64,000 nt of DNA from Eretmocerus hayati (taxonomy: Eukaryota; Arthropoda; Insecta; Hymenoptera; Aphelinidae). Within the stretch, counting starts at the first letter, position 1. The number at the start of each line of letters is the position of its first letter. The notes under the pieces were generated by a model. That model saw only the letters and a list, made by a program, of their open reading frames with translations, had not been told where the DNA came from and did no database searches. The position numbers were made by a program, and so were the translations under genes. Positions 1 through 13,029 of this stretch are shown here, one piece after another. The stretch is from the NCBI GenBank assembly GCA_029851415.1, contig CM056743.1, forward strand, positions 74,297,186-74,361,185. Reading direction: 5' to 3'.

Positions 1-269
1 AGGCGATTGATGCCTGTATGGCAAATCCATCTTGTATCCAGTCTGTTCCCTTTTCCAAACCAACGAGTACCACTGATTTCCTTGAACTTCGACTCCATCT
101 GCACTAAAGAGAACTTCTTAAGCGTTGTGTCGATTCCATTCAAAATTATTGCAAACCAAAAATGTAAGTTATGTGTAATGAATACTTTTCAGTAGAGCAG
201 ATTATAATGTAAACCATTGCAAATTACGTTACCTCGAAATTTTCGAGTTGAGTCACAAGTTTTCAAAAC

Positions 270-515
270 CACAAAATCTCAAACCAATGAGACGTAAGTT
301 CGGAGCGCGGCGCACAGCCGCCCCCTATGAACAATTGCAATCAGTTGTGCAACAAGTTCAAGTAATGTCAACATGAACTATGTGACATGAATCAATAACA
401 TAGACAAATTTAAGGTATTTATCCACATTTTCAAAACAATGACAAGAAACACATGAACAGTGTATACGTTCGAGATGCGGCACACAGCCGCCCTCTTTGA
501 ATAAATTACAATAAG
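270..515. repeat. Diverged direct duplication (about 165-bp spacing)
   Basis: Two similar segments lie in direct orientation, about 270-345 and 437-515. Both contain TTTTCAAAAC, followed by a GTTCG...GCGG motif, then CACAGCCGCCC and an A/T-rich tail with AATTGCAAT or AATTACAAT. They look like a diverged tandem duplication. I do not recognise the family. Confidence 0.55.
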
Positions 516-911
516 GACTATAATGCCAACATTTTTGTAGAAAAAATACCTGAACCAAACCAAACCAAACCATTACACTGAACCAAGTATACCAATTGAG
601 TTAACTCAAATTCAACCAACAATTTCGACTCAACTTGATTCTGATTCGTGCATGCATGACTGAGTAAATAAATTAGACAGTGTGACCAAGAAAAACGAAG
701 AATCCAATTAACCAAGCCTCAAAAACTCAACCAGTTTGCCAACGCCTGTCCCAATGCGAAACCAGCCGTCCAAATGATTCGACAGGCGAATCTGAGTTCT
801 CTCAGCCACCGTAGCCGTTGCTGACGGCGTTGAAGATCGACTCAGGGTGAATCGATTCCGAACAAAACCAATACCAAAGCACCATCGGCAATGATGCCAC
901 AAAGGTGGAGC

Positions 912-979
912 AATGAATCAAGGATCATTCGCTTCCAAAGTGAAAGAATGAATCAGGGATCATTCTTTGCCAAAGTGGA
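912..979. repeat. Two-copy 35-bp tandem repeat
   Basis: The unit AATGAATCARGGATCATTC, followed by a CCAAAGTG ending, occurs at 912 and again at 947 with a few substitutions. It is a simple local duplication inside the CCAA-rich non-coding stretch. Confidence 0.7.
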
Positions 980-3540
980 TGCTTCATCTACAATGAAACC
1001 AGAGTACATGTCAGAATGACTCTGCAGTAGATCCCATATGATCTACTATCCACGAACCAATTATCCAAAATTAAGATCATAAGATCTGTTCCAATAAATT
1101 TCATCAAACTTGAGATGCCTCGGAAAATGAGACGTGATCTCTTCTGCGCACGAGAGCACAGAAAGAGTAGCCATTCACATCAAACCAGTTTTTTGAAAAT
1201 GAGGTACGGTTATCTCGACCAATGACTTGAAAATGAGTATGCACTAGTATATGTTCCAGTATGCATAGCTAATTTCCCAAAACCAGATGTATGAAGTGAG
1301 AAACTGAATCTCGTCTGCAGATTAAATTACAGCGAGAATCCCAATCCAAATGTGAAAACCAAATGAATATGCATGCAGCAAAACACGAATCAAAATTGAA
1401 TACAAAATTCAGTCAATCAACTTTCCAACCAAATAAAGTTTTGCGTGTATCATAGAAGATATTTTGATAGATCTACTATTACCTGGGACGAGTCTGAGAA
1501 TGCGCTACTCAAAATTAGTCGAAGGTGGTGCTTGCGTAGCAAAATCATGTTGTGTGACGAAATTCCAAAACTCGACATGCATGTGTGACCAGCTAGTTCT
1601 GGATACGCCAAATCAGCAACAGCTCCTTCGATCCAATAGCCAATCCAATCCAATAGTTGAGCCTTTCCAACCAACGTGTACGTCTGACGAGACGTCGAAA
1701 TGGTGACAGCTTGTAGAATCGGCTGCAGCGATGTTCCTCAACAAAAGAAAAGCGAATGAGAATGAGTCGTAGGCAATGGTGCATGTCGATGGCCAATCGT
1801 ACACACTGAATAAAACCTAATAAACATCTACGAGATTCTCGATTCCACGACTTTTGACATGGTACGTTATAGAAAGAAACCAACAACACCGCGAATTCTA
1901 ACAGGAAGCCATCAATTGTGCATCACAATGCACTGCCGATCTTTTCAAATTATGTAAGTCTTTGAAGGGTCCTCGTGAGAATACAAAAGGGTGCAAACCA
2001 ATCGACCAATAATTATCAAAAAGGACGAAAAGCTATCCAAATTAGGACGCGAAACAATGTAAATGTACAGCGAACATTTCTTCGCAATGAGTAACCAGTC
2101 CAAATAAACAAAAATTTCACAAATGAAGAACATGAAATGTTCTCGCAATTTATTGTTTGCTGAGATATGTCAGAAACAATCCAAACCTATATCAAAAACT
2201 TGAGTCAAGTGACACGTATACACGGTTGACTATGGTAACATTGAAAAAAACCAACTTGAAAATAAAGTATGATCGAGCAGATCAAGTGCATTCCATTGCA
2301 AAATTTCCCGACCATTTTGTGAGAATTCCATAAAACCAAGTGATGGACTATTTGATTTGAGAGTATTCGAAACTATAAATGCAAAGCGCTCGTGGTCGGA
2401 ATGTCAAGAGCCACTCAACAAATCAAACTAGTTCCTGATATTAACATTCAACAAAAAAGGCAATACAAAACCGCGTAAAAGTTGCGAGCCGGTTGCTCCA
2501 TTCAACTTCAAATTTTGACCATGAATCCAATTTGCTATTGCCAATCGATTCACGTAGCAAAACCAATATCCATAAAAACATGCTGAGTGAGAGCCAATAC
2601 CAAATATGAATGCTCGGCCAAGCGCAACCAAAACACACCATCATATACTTGCCGAGTCTCTCACCAGCTGAGCGTATCTTGGTGCGTGAGCGCGAGAGAG
2701 ACAGCGCTCTCAGCGAAAGCAAGTATACCCATCCAAACGAGAAAGGTATATGAAACGATATGCTCACCAATATCTTCGCTCGTTGAGCTGGGCGAGCAAC
2801 GCAGCCAACTCATCCCCACCAATCCAGTGTACGCGCCCGGGCAGTAGAGTCGCGCAGCAGGAGAAGTCCCCTCTCCAGGCGCGGCGCCGATCAAGACGAA
2901 GCAGGGGAAGAGTGGTAGGCTGATGGATGACGCCGTTGTAACGTCACCGCGGCGAACAGCAGGCTCGAACGATGATGAATCGCGGGAAAATTCCGCGATG
3001 CGCGCCAAAACCAATGCGCTATCTTGCTGCCGCTTCCAGACGATGATGCCACACCACTTCCATTGCCAATGATTTTGCTGTTGCACAACTGATCTGGGGC
3101 CAGGATGTTCTTTTTGGACCTCTATGATGCCGTTGATTGCTGGCGATGCCATCCAAAGCCAAAATTCCCAAAAGTCCCGCGTCGAACACACACATTCGAC
3201 GGCTGCGAGCTCCGATTTCTCCGCGCACTATCACATCACCTGCACTCGCGCGCGACGAGAACCACTCGCGTCCAACGATGCCAATGAAACCACCAAAAAC
3301 CAATCGAATTGCCGAAGTGCAGTGAGCCCCAAGCACGCTCTGCTACCAAAAATGTGCGCGAGATGAATGAATTAATCTTCAAGAATATACTCGCCCAATG
3401 AATTGAATATTTAGAGGTGGGATGGGGCGCTCGAAATAAGCTGGGCAGTGGAAGCTTATATTCGCTCCGCTCAAGTTGTCTTAGGGCGCCTCTTATGGCT
3501 GAGCCGCGCATTAAACAACGGGGGCTCGCGCGCACGGCTG

Positions 3541-3562
3541 CACATACATACATGCACACACG

Positions 3563-3618
<56 letters not shown>

Positions 3619-3621
3619 AGC
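3541..3621. repeat. (CA)n microsatellite
   Basis: Uninterrupted CA dinucleotides run from about 3567 to 3614 (24 units), flanked by imperfect CATA and CGCA units. The long valine/cysteine or threonine/histidine frames across this stretch are translations of the microsatellite and not genes. Confidence 0.97.
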
Positions 3622-4570
3622 ACGTTGAACCTAAAAACATCACAGCATATACAATTGCTCCAACCAACATGTAATTCATGACAGACTCAGCATACTACCC
3701 CGAACGTTACACTCTCATTATACAATTTCATCGCCAAAAGATACACTACAGGTCGAGTCCACTCGACCACGCAATACACTTGTGTGAAACAAGTCACAAC
3801 GCGACGACGAAGTGGAGCCGGGCCGACGGTCGAGCACGCTTTTGTTGTGTTGGGCGAATATGAGAGAGACTCTTGCACTGCAACGAGTGAATTCCATAGA
3901 TATAATTTGGTACTATATTTCTATGGTAAATCCTCACCACCGACACTGTTTATTCGGAACTCTAGTAATAGTGATTGGCCTATTGACGGAGTCATGATGT
4001 TAGACTGATGAGAAGTATTCAGATAGCATCAGCAGACGCCAGTCGACGCGGGAGCTCTATACCTATACCTATACCTATATATACGAATCGTCACGGCTGC
4101 CCCCGTCGCGACGCTGGCCCCCGTGTTTTCGTGTGTCTTTTGGCCACCACCAGCGCTACAGGCAGAATTTTTGCCGCGAAATAATGGTGATCTGAGCGAA
4201 TATTAGAAATTATAGTACACTCGGTTTAAAACTGAATAAAATGACACTTCAATCACAGAACTAGTGTGATAACAAACTTGTAAAAAGATAGAACGCGGAG
4301 AGAGGTGAGGGGTGAATTAGTCGTGGAGAAAAGCCAAATTGCGTGATAAATTCACGCGGGAGCTCGCGGCGCGAATTGCGGGCGCGAGAGCGGCGCAACT
4401 AGCTGTCTCGCCGATCCATGGTCAACTGACTGCCAAATCGCTTACGGATGATTGACAATGGCTAGGTGCGAGGTGACATGCGACGTTGCCCAATTTCATG
4501 TTTAAATGCACCAATAGGCGAAATTTCGAGCGATCATCCGACTGATCGATACATATATAGTTATGCCCAG
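3622..4570. other. Intergenic, no gene seen
   Basis: No open frame with recognisable protein similarity is present. It contains a perfect 8-bp-arm palindrome at 3751-3768 and the CTATAC hexamer repeat at 4057-4084. The rest is mixed-composition non-coding sequence. Confidence 0.5.
4057..4084. repeat. CTATAC hexamer repeat
   Basis: About three and a half head-to-tail CTATAC units end in a short TATA run. This is a simple short tandem repeat. It is too short to suggest a telomere-like function. Confidence 0.85.
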
Positions 4571-4576
4571 GGGGGG

Positions 4577-7246
4577 TCATCGCTCCTTTCGACGCAGCTC
4601 GCGTTCTCGAACATTCGATAGCTTCGAAATTTTAAAACATTTCCTAACGAACCTTGTTCCAGAACCTCGTGTAACGACATAAGCATTCAAAGACTCTTTC
4701 AAATATGTAACTGGCCACTCCCCACACAAAAAGTAAGCTTCATTCTCTTTCGTTATCACGATTTCTCGTATGAGCCCGAAAGTCATGCGCTCATCGACAG
4801 TTTTTACCCAGTTATCGAGCAGAACGAAAGATCTTTCTCGATACTCAGTACTGTAGATCTCTACTTTGGAAACTTTCTTCACGATATCGTTCCGTTTGAA
4901 CCCTACTCCAATGAGCTTCGCCTTCATGTACATTCCTCAGCGAACATTATCTCGCGGGATAAATTATAATGAAAACTTCTCAACTCCAGCTTTTGACCAC
5001 CTCAGACTGTCGATTGCTTAGTTTGTGCCAAACTGATCATGGATTCAGGGATATTTTTGTAGTTCTGACATACACTGCCATACTTGGTGAATTTTCTGCG
5101 TTTCGCTCCGAATCTAAAGCAATTGTAAAACCTTAATAGCCCCGAAAACAAAATGCATTCGCAATAATGCAAGATATGATGAAGTTTATTGATTAGTAAA
5201 ACATGGGGGAAGAGTTTCTTGAATAGTTTGTTGGAATCAAAAATAGTTTCCCGCAAATAAGGCAACAATGATTTTGATGTAATAGGCGAAAGAATGATCT
5301 GTATGATTCTGTTCTGCAATAAAATCAAACGTAAATGTCCATCATCTTCGTCAACCAAATCCGAAACCAAGAAAGGAAAAACTCTCATCAAGCACCACGT
5401 CTGTGCTGCCGTTTGTCGCACCTTGTGATCCTCTATATCACGAAACTGCGTCTGATCAAAACTTGATGATGGTTTGTCCTTAATATCAGTGGGGCCATAA
5501 TTAAATTGATCGATCCTGTTATTCAGCATATTTATCGTGAGTTTGCAATTTTTACTGTAGACAAAATGATGAATGACACATCTTGAAGTCAACTGAGCGA
5601 TTCCTTCAAAAATATCATGCATTGGATCAAAAACCTTACATTCTGTGAAATGAAAATATTTGCTTTGGTGGAAAGCGCAATCCCTGTTGATACCGTATTC
5701 TTTTCTATTCTTATCAAGATCAGCTTCAGTTTTTTGCTCTCCCAAAACTTTCAATTGGCCACAGTAGTTTCCTCTATTCCTCGAAATAGCAGAAGAATTG
5801 ATCACTTGATGGAAGTCGTCCCTACTGATCAAATAAAGTCTGCAAAATCGAGATGCACCAGGTCCCTTCAAATTGATAAGCTGATGCGCGTCAAGACCAT
5901 CGCCACAAATAGCAGATATGGTAGCTCTAAGAACGCATTCTTCTTGTCAAAATTTCAGAACAATCCCCTCGTCACTCTCTAATTTTTTGAGATCGTTGAA
6001 AAATGGTTCCAAAATTTTATGCACTCCGTATTTAGCGATGTCAGCCGTACAAGCAATCCCTAGCACATGTATTCATCCTAGAAGCGAGTTCAGATGCTTT
6101 GGTAGATTTTGTATTACAGAATAGAACATACCAATTTTATGGGCTAGAGCTTTGATGCCTAATTTATTATTGACGACAACATCGTCATAATAAAGCACGA
6201 TCCTAATTGCTGTCGCGTACTTTTGGAAAAACTCATTAACTTCGAAACTCAGCGCGTCCCTAAAATTGCTCATAAAACCATCCGTGGAATCTTTTCTCAG
6301 AAATGATCAGCTTCCTTATTTTTTCATGAGATAAGACTAACTCCAAAGTCTCTATCACAGGCACATACTGGAATGTCTCATAAACTCGAATGTATTCGGG
6401 TCTCTGCTTCGCTCTATTAAAGCGCCTCTGTAAACGGTACCCTAGTGCGCATTCCACTAGGGCTATCTGCTTGTAAAACTTTTTTGAAGCATGTGATTGG
6501 CTTTTTTGGGTTTTCAATCTCCCGATGGAATTATCAAACCTGAAATTTTGTATGAAACTCTTCACTTCCGGGGTCATTTCCACCTTGAGAGATCATACAA
6601 AGTTCGTCAAAGCCGATTGCCCAGCATCTGAAATTTCAGATAGGAGGGTTCCCGTTCTGTCGGCTATTTTTGATACACCAGAGTGGCTGAAACTTGAAGA
6701 AACCTTCAACGAAGTCATCATTTGAGATGAACTATCGAAAACAGATTTTTTCAGAATCTTCATCTCATTGACATGCTTATATTCGCTTGTCGCGATTTGG
6801 TGAGAACTAGATACATGGGATTCATTCGCGGACGGGTTGGGTTCTTTAACTTTGTTCACACTCCGTTGGATTTCATCAACAGTAGACATGATGAGAGGAA
6901 TTGGAACATGATCTTGTCTGATATGCTTTATAAAATCACCGAAACTATTCCTCGTTGCTCTGCAGTTTCCCTGTCTACATCTAAAAAGTGATTTGAAGAA
7001 TGATTTCCTCAAACTCAATGTATGCATATTCTCGAGATGATCTTTGAATTTTGCAACCCCCTCGTATTGTCTTAAGCACTCGAAGCAAATTATTTTAATC
7101 ATTGTGAGTTGGAAACAAAGAAGAAGTATCGGATATATGATAGGAATGTTCATGGTGATTTCGGGAAACCTGAAACGAAAAGGGCCGTAATTAGTCATAA
7201 TTGCAGCTTTGGTTAACGAGAATAGATAGGCTAACATGCTACGCAT
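4577..7246 (-). pseudogene. Decayed EnSpm/CACTA-like transposase (tnp2-type)
   Basis: Several minus-strand fragments read in order as one animal transposase of the EnSpm/CACTA-like, tnp2-related kind. The N-terminal part (7246-6596) has two C2H2-like units (CFECL...HLENMH and FRCRQGNC...HIRQDH). Next comes a fragment with YETFQYVPVIETLEL (6583-6263), then IRIVLYYDDVVVNNKLG...HKIGMFY (6273-6076), then VHKILEPFFNDLKKLES (near 6000). The block at 5871-5005 contains KYFHFTECKVFDPMHDIFEG, the most diagnostic motif, and 4933-4640 holds a C-terminal segment with VSKVEIYSTEYR and YFLCGEW. In-frame stops occur at 6593-6595, 6073-6075, 5947-5949 and 5002-5004, with frameshifts near 6262 and 4935, so it cannot give a full protein. 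The family assignment is from remembered motif layout; terminal repeats were not identified. Confidence 0.78.
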
Positions 7247-7280
7247 GATGTAGATGTAATTCCTTCCATCAAAGGAGAGT

Positions 7281-7453
7281 GGGGTGAAGTGGGCCTCGTA
7301 ATTTGATGAAACTCTTCATAAATTGTTTCGACTCTTGGGAGAATTTGAACCTGATCGATCGTATCGTTGGTTCCTCAAGGATGTAGTATTGTGGTCGAGA
7401 ATTTCATTAATATCAAAAGTCCTGAGGCTATGCGAATTGGCCCACTTCGCCCC
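7281..7453. mobile_element. Short MITE-like element
   Basis: GGGGTGAAGTGGGCC at 7281-7295 is matched in inverted orientation by GGCCCACTTCGCCCC at 7439-7453, with one mismatch in 15. The 173-bp size and terminal inverted repeats fit a miniature inverted-repeat element. Related GTGGGCC and GGCCCA motifs continue to about 7565, so the true boundary may lie further right. No target duplication was seen. Confidence 0.5.
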
Positions 7454-10400
7454 GCCGAGAGGTGGAGTGGGCCACTGGTGGGAAAGTGAGCCTTTGCTAA
7501 TACTCAATCACGAACCCTGTTTTAGCAGTGTTTCCGGCGTGGCCCAGTTCATCCCACTGACCCCTACACAGCTGAGGCAGTATTCAACTGTGACGTGGTA
7601 TTTTAATTACGGGTCACACTCATTTATATTCGACGGACTCTTAGCCTAGGATGCGGGTTTCGCGCAATGGACGGCGAACGCAATTCGGGAATTCAACAGC
7701 AACTCGGCCTCACTGCATCACTTATCGTGAATTTACCTGAAAATCGAAAAAGGGGGTGGGGAACGCTCGCAAATGCACTCTAAATAATAATTCAGATTTA
7801 CAATAAATAGTTGGCCTCTAATCTGAAACGCTGCTTCTACGCGGACGATACAAGGAATTTAACATATTCTGGTCATATTCGCGACAATTAACGGCCAAGA
7901 TTCAGAATAATTCAGTCATTAGTAATTGTCTCTTTCTCAATAAAATGTCTCTCAAAATTCCCTGTAAAACACGAAAATTCACTGCACAATCCTGAAAATG
8001 TTGAGTATAAAACACTTCACTAACGGCCCAGGCAATTCACTATCGGCCTAGTCAATTATTCAGCGGCCTAGTCGACTTCGCTCACGATGGAATCCAAATT
8101 CAAGGAGCACGCTGCTCCGAAATTCACTCAAAATGGCCGCTTCACGCTACGAATAGTTACCACGTTGGGATAATGGCCAACTGCTCCAATTTATGGAGCA
8201 CGAGCCCCGCGATTACCGGATTTTACTGACCAAGTATTCCGCGATTACTCAGGGTGGCGATACACCGGGAATACGGCCTTGCTCGTCGTCGTCTGGACGA
8301 CAGCAACACTGAATTTCCACGCGACGTTTTCCCCCCAAAGCACTATATGCTCCGCGCACTATGTCTTCACGAGGCTTCACCTCGGCTTATCGGCCTCTAG
8401 TCACAATATTCACGGCCCCCGGGGCGTGCTATTATTTTCCCGCACGGTTCGGCTTTAGCACGTGGGCCCCCAGGAGTCCGGATCGGCTGGGAGTCGGCAG
8501 GGGTACGCGCGCACGAGGCTCAAGTTCGGCCGGGACGAGGGAATTCACTATCTGCAAAATGAGCAGTTGAAAGACTCACCGTTATTATTTTCCATTATGC
8601 TGGCAAATACTAAATGCTGGTCCCAAAATCCTTCCACAGAATGATTATCTCGGCTTTACTAGTCACTGTGCGACGGCCCGGGACTCCTGGGGGCGCACAC
8701 GGCAAAAATAATGGTCGCTGAGAAGCGAAAGGCAAAAAGCGCGTGCACTCTGGGCAACTGCTATCCAACAAGTGGCCTCATGGCCGACTTCGTCTTCAAG
8801 TTGAAGTTTCGTCTTCTTCAGCGAAGAAGACGCGCTGTGATTGGCCCAATAAATTCCATCCGGAAAACTGGCAGCACCCTCTATCGGGGCTGTGCAGTAG
8901 AATTTGAAGTACATAAGGGCACTTTGCGGTCAGCATGCGCACGAAATTCACGAAATTACACGGCCAAACAGCACGGAAATATATGTACGGCACTGCCTGA
9001 ATGAAAATTCTCAATTCATGCGTAGAAATATGTCGGGATAACTACTTTTTTCCCAAGATTCACCCTCGCGCTATCTTTTCCTTGAATTGACCTCATCTCG
9101 AGATAATTCAGTTAAATTTTCAGCTCATTAGGATGAAAATTGCGCCGTCCACAATTTTTTTGTGAAGAAGGTGATTTTTTGCAGTTTTTTGGACATCTGT
9201 ATTCTTTTGGAATTTTTTATTTGACCTTGGAGATCATCTGGCTACATTGGCTCATGAAAAACATATTAAATGAGCTTCAAAAAAATTTTCAAGTCTAAAT
9301 ATCCAATATAATAGCTACAGCATCAATTTTTTGACTGGGTGCAATGAACCCCAGTCAGCCAGCTATGTCATTTGGTGGAGCGGCGCAGAGTTTATATAGG
9401 GATCCCGTGTTATTAGGACGAGTATACTTGGTTTTGTGCGCAGGAGGGTCAATATTTCAAAGCCTTGTAGATTCCATTTGATGAGAATTCTCAATCGATC
9501 CACAAAAATATGTGCCTATCTCCTATTCATCTTACACATTCAGTGATTCTTATTCCAAGCGAATGAAAGAATCCAGCATGTCAATATATGCCAATTTTTC
9601 ATTGACGTGAGTAAGTTTCTGAAGGTCTCTTTGAAAATTATATCGATGAAGATAATGAAGGAATTCTTTACAGTCAAGTTTGAATTGTAGAACTCAGAGT
9701 GAAAACTGAGTCATCAGTCAGAAAAGCACAGGATTTGCTCATGAAAATATTCTAGGTTGTCATCGTCATAATGTTCTTCATCTAGAAATATACGTGAACC
9801 ACTTGAATATTCATAGGCAATAGTGAGCATTTGATGAGTTCTGGATATGTATTGAGAAACATGAGGAACATTGTTCAAGGTAATTTTCAGCATAGTACTC
9901 GGGCATTGTACACTTTTGACTCTGATACTCACTAAGATAATGGGTGAGCTGATAGATAAGTAGGATCTCTGAATCAGCGGGTGGATCTGCAACTGAATAG
10001 TGATTGAGATGGGAGAATTTCAAACCAGATGTGAAATGTCGCTCCTTTACAGATCTTGAATGCAACTCATGGTAGTGATAGAAACTTCATCTCATAAAAA
10101 TCAAATTAGACTAGGTGTGTCCGTGCTTGCGGACAAAACGGGGCGAAGCGAGGTTATGAAAAGTTGTATAACTGCTCAACGAGTTCTCATCATTACACGA
10201 ATATTTTGGGGCCGGCATGTCCTATCGACCAATGTACGAATGTCTTGTGTATTTCTCTACGTAAAAAACAAGTTCGCAGTATTCTTTGTTAGAAGTGAAA
10301 TACCTGGTTTTTCATTTAGAGGATTTCTTGACTCACCAGACAAGAATTCGGACGTGGGAGCTCAAAATGGAGACCGGGGTTGCATTCGGGCGGTGGTTTT

Positions 10401-10518
10401 TTGTCGGCAAAGCATATTTGGGTACCTCGCTCACGCACATTTTCTTCTCACTCAGTACAGCAAAAACCATTGCACGAGCAGATGATCATTGGTTGTGATA
10501 CTGAGAGTCGTAGAATAC
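7454..10518. other. No gene recognised
   Basis: No open frame here resembles a known protein. The 8.0-9.0 kb part is GC-richer and promoter-like in texture: repeated AATTCAC and CGGCCTAGTC phrases near 8030-8075, an ATTGGCC (inverted CCAAT) motif near 8841, and a 13-bp inverted repeat (CCCCCAGGAGTCC near 8468, its complement near 8683). None of this is enough to call a promoter. From 9.0 to 10.5 kb the sequence is ordinary AT-rich. Confidence 0.4.
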
Positions 10519-10522
10519 GTTT

Positions 10523-13025
10523 GAGTCATTCTTTTTAATATCGCCAGGTTTTGTGTCGGGGGGTCAGGGATTTTTCTGTAACTTTAGGTACATGTTGTAT
10601 ATGATGAAAGAAGATGGAAAGCACAGTTCTTAGGTCCCGAAAGTCATCCGCGCGAGTTTGGCGCCCTATTTTCGTTTTCAAAATTCGTGAAAAATTCGAT
10701 TTTTCAACTTTTTGATTGATTTCTCACCGGTATGGAACCCAATAAAAAAACTATCCAAGTCACATATTTCGACGTGAAATGAGCTGAATTTTACGGAAAG
10801 AATACTCTCAGATCCGTCGAAGATAACATAATCTCAAAAAAGTGATTTTTTTCAGAAAAACCCAATTTTCAAGCCTTAGGCCCTATTTTATCTCAAATTT
10901 GACATTTTCATCGGATTCCTCGTCAAATTTTACGTCGAGAACCGTTTTTCAAAAATTGGGCTGAGGATGGGTTTGGCCACCATAATAATAACTTTAGTAG
11001 CAGAACCGTAAAAATAGGGCTAAATTGTTCGTTTCGGGAGGGACACTTATTACACTGGACAACAAAATATTGGGTCAGAAGTAGCGCATTGATCAAACAA
11101 TGACTTTTTCGTGTATTTTTCGACGTAGAAACCGAATCCGAAACCAGTTTTGCACCTAGACATCAGGAATTTTTTTAAACTGCGAAATACTGAGCTTCTA
11201 AAGAAATGCATTTTTAGCGTTTTTTGATGATTTTGTAGATACATGATTTTGATGGTGCAACCTTGCAGCGGGCTTTGAGCGTACCCGGACTACGATTTCT
11301 CACGTATTTTGACCTGCTAAACACGATGAAAGTTGTTTTAGAGGGCTAGCATGCGTTCGAATTTTTCGAGTTGCTATCAGGAGAGTTTGGACGATTTCGT
11401 GATTAATCTCAAAGTGATCACGGAATTGATCAGAAACACCCTCTGCAATACCACGAGAGCGCATTCTTTTTCTATTTGCACACACACTAAGGGAATGATG
11501 TTTGCAGTTGCCTAAAAGTAGATTAGTTGAATATACATGTATAATCCCGAAAAGAAACTTTTGATCTAATTCCTGAGGTAAGCTCAAGCTTTCTCGTAAT
11601 GAGTCGAATTTGTAGTTCCCTAGTCTCATGTACTTCTAAGTGCATATAGATAGTCGTTTGCAACCAGCCCAAGATGGCACATCTGACGCTGGATGTTCTT
11701 ATTCACTCGCCTCCAGAATAGAATCATTGGAGTGCCCACATTAGCTTAGGGTGAAAAACGATGTAACTAGGTTGATTACATATTCATGGTATGTCAAGTT
11801 ACGGAACGTACGTAACCTAAATGAGTTTAGGTCTCCGGGACTTCTGATACCGTATCCTAGCAACAAAATGACATTGTTCTAGTAGTTTGAGTGGCTTCTA
11901 AGTAAAAAAACTCGAGCATTGATCCAATACGAGGAGGCTTGAACTAACCCGAGGAATAGATCTCGGAATAGATCAAAAGTTTCTTTTCGGGATTATACAT
12001 GTATATTCGACAAATCTACTCTTAGGCGACTGCAAACATCATTCCCTTAGTGTGTGTGCAAATAGAAAAAGAATGCGCTCTTGTGGTATTGCAGAGGGTG
12101 TTTCTGATCAATTCCGTGATCACTTTGAGATTTATCACGAAATCGTCCAAACTCTCCTGATAGCAACTCGAAAAATCAGCTTGTCATTTGTTTCGAACGC
12201 ATGCTAGCCCTCTAAAACAACTTTCATCGTGTTTAGCAGGTCAAAATACGTGAGAAATCATAGTCCGGGTACGCTCAAAGCCCGCTGCAAGGTTGCACCA
12301 TCAAAATCATGTATCTACAAAATCATCAAAAAACGCAAAAAATGCATTTCTTTGGAAGCTCAGTATTTCGCAGTTTAAAAAAATTCCTGATGTCTGGGTG
12401 CAAAACTGGTTTCGGTTTCTACGTCGAAAAATACACGAAAAAGTCATTGTTTGATCAATGCGCTACTTCTGACCCAATATTTTGTTGTCCAGTGTAATAA
12501 GTGTCCCTCCCGAAACGAATAATTTAGCCCTATTTTTACGGTTCTGCTACTAAAGTTATTATTATGGTGGCCAAACCCATCCTCAGCCCAATTTTTGAAA
12601 AACGGTTCTCGACGTAAAATTTGACGAGGAATCCGATGAAAATGTCAAATTTGAGATAAAATAGGGCCTAAGGCTTGAAAATTGGGTTTTTCTGAAAAAA
12701 AATCACTTTTTTGAGATTATGTTATCTTCGACGGATCTGAGAGTATTCTTTCCGTAAAATTCAGCTCATTTCACGTCGAAATATGTGACTTGGATAGTTT
12801 TTTTATTGGGTTCCATACCGGTGAGAAATCAATCAAAAAGTTGAAAAATCGAATTTTTCACGAATTTTGAAAACGAAAATAGGGCGCCAAACTCGCGCGG
12901 ATGACTTTCGGGACCTAAGAACTGTGCTTTCCATCTTCTTTCATCATATACAACATGTACCTAAAGTTACAGAAAAATCCCTGACCCCCCGACACAAAAC
13001 CTGGCGATATTAAAAAGAATGACTC
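10523..13025. mobile_element. Foldback element with ~1.1-kb inverted arms
   Basis: The left arm (10523 to about 11610) is repeated in inverted orientation at about 11925-13025 with only scattered differences, including a short duplication around 11955-11970. The outer ends are GAGTCATTC and GAATGACTC. Each is flanked immediately outside by GTTT (10519-10522 and 13026-13029), a candidate 4-bp target duplication. The ~315-bp spacer has no coding potential I can see, so this is probably a non-autonomous foldback or long-TIR DNA element. The superfamily is unknown. Confidence 0.82.
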
Positions 13026-13029
13026 GTTT

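Larger units (their letters stand above)
1..3540. other. Non-coding stretch with strong CCAA bias
   Basis: I see no convincing gene here. The longest open frame (2661-3191, minus) has no recognisable domain and lies in a GC-richer patch where long frames arise by chance. The tetramer CCAA occurs dozens of times on the plus strand (for example the run at 553-575), while TTGG is rare. The bias fades after about 3.4 kb. Two small duplications are listed separately. Confidence 0.6.

Noticed and set aside
2661..3191. 176-codon minus-strand open frame as a gene
   Set aside because: It has no recognisable domain, several competing frames and local GC enrichment, and no splice or start context to support it.
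3417..3681. Frames rich in His-Thr or Cys-Val across the CA repeat
   Set aside because: Pure translation of the microsatellite. The same applies to the frames over 59375-59439.
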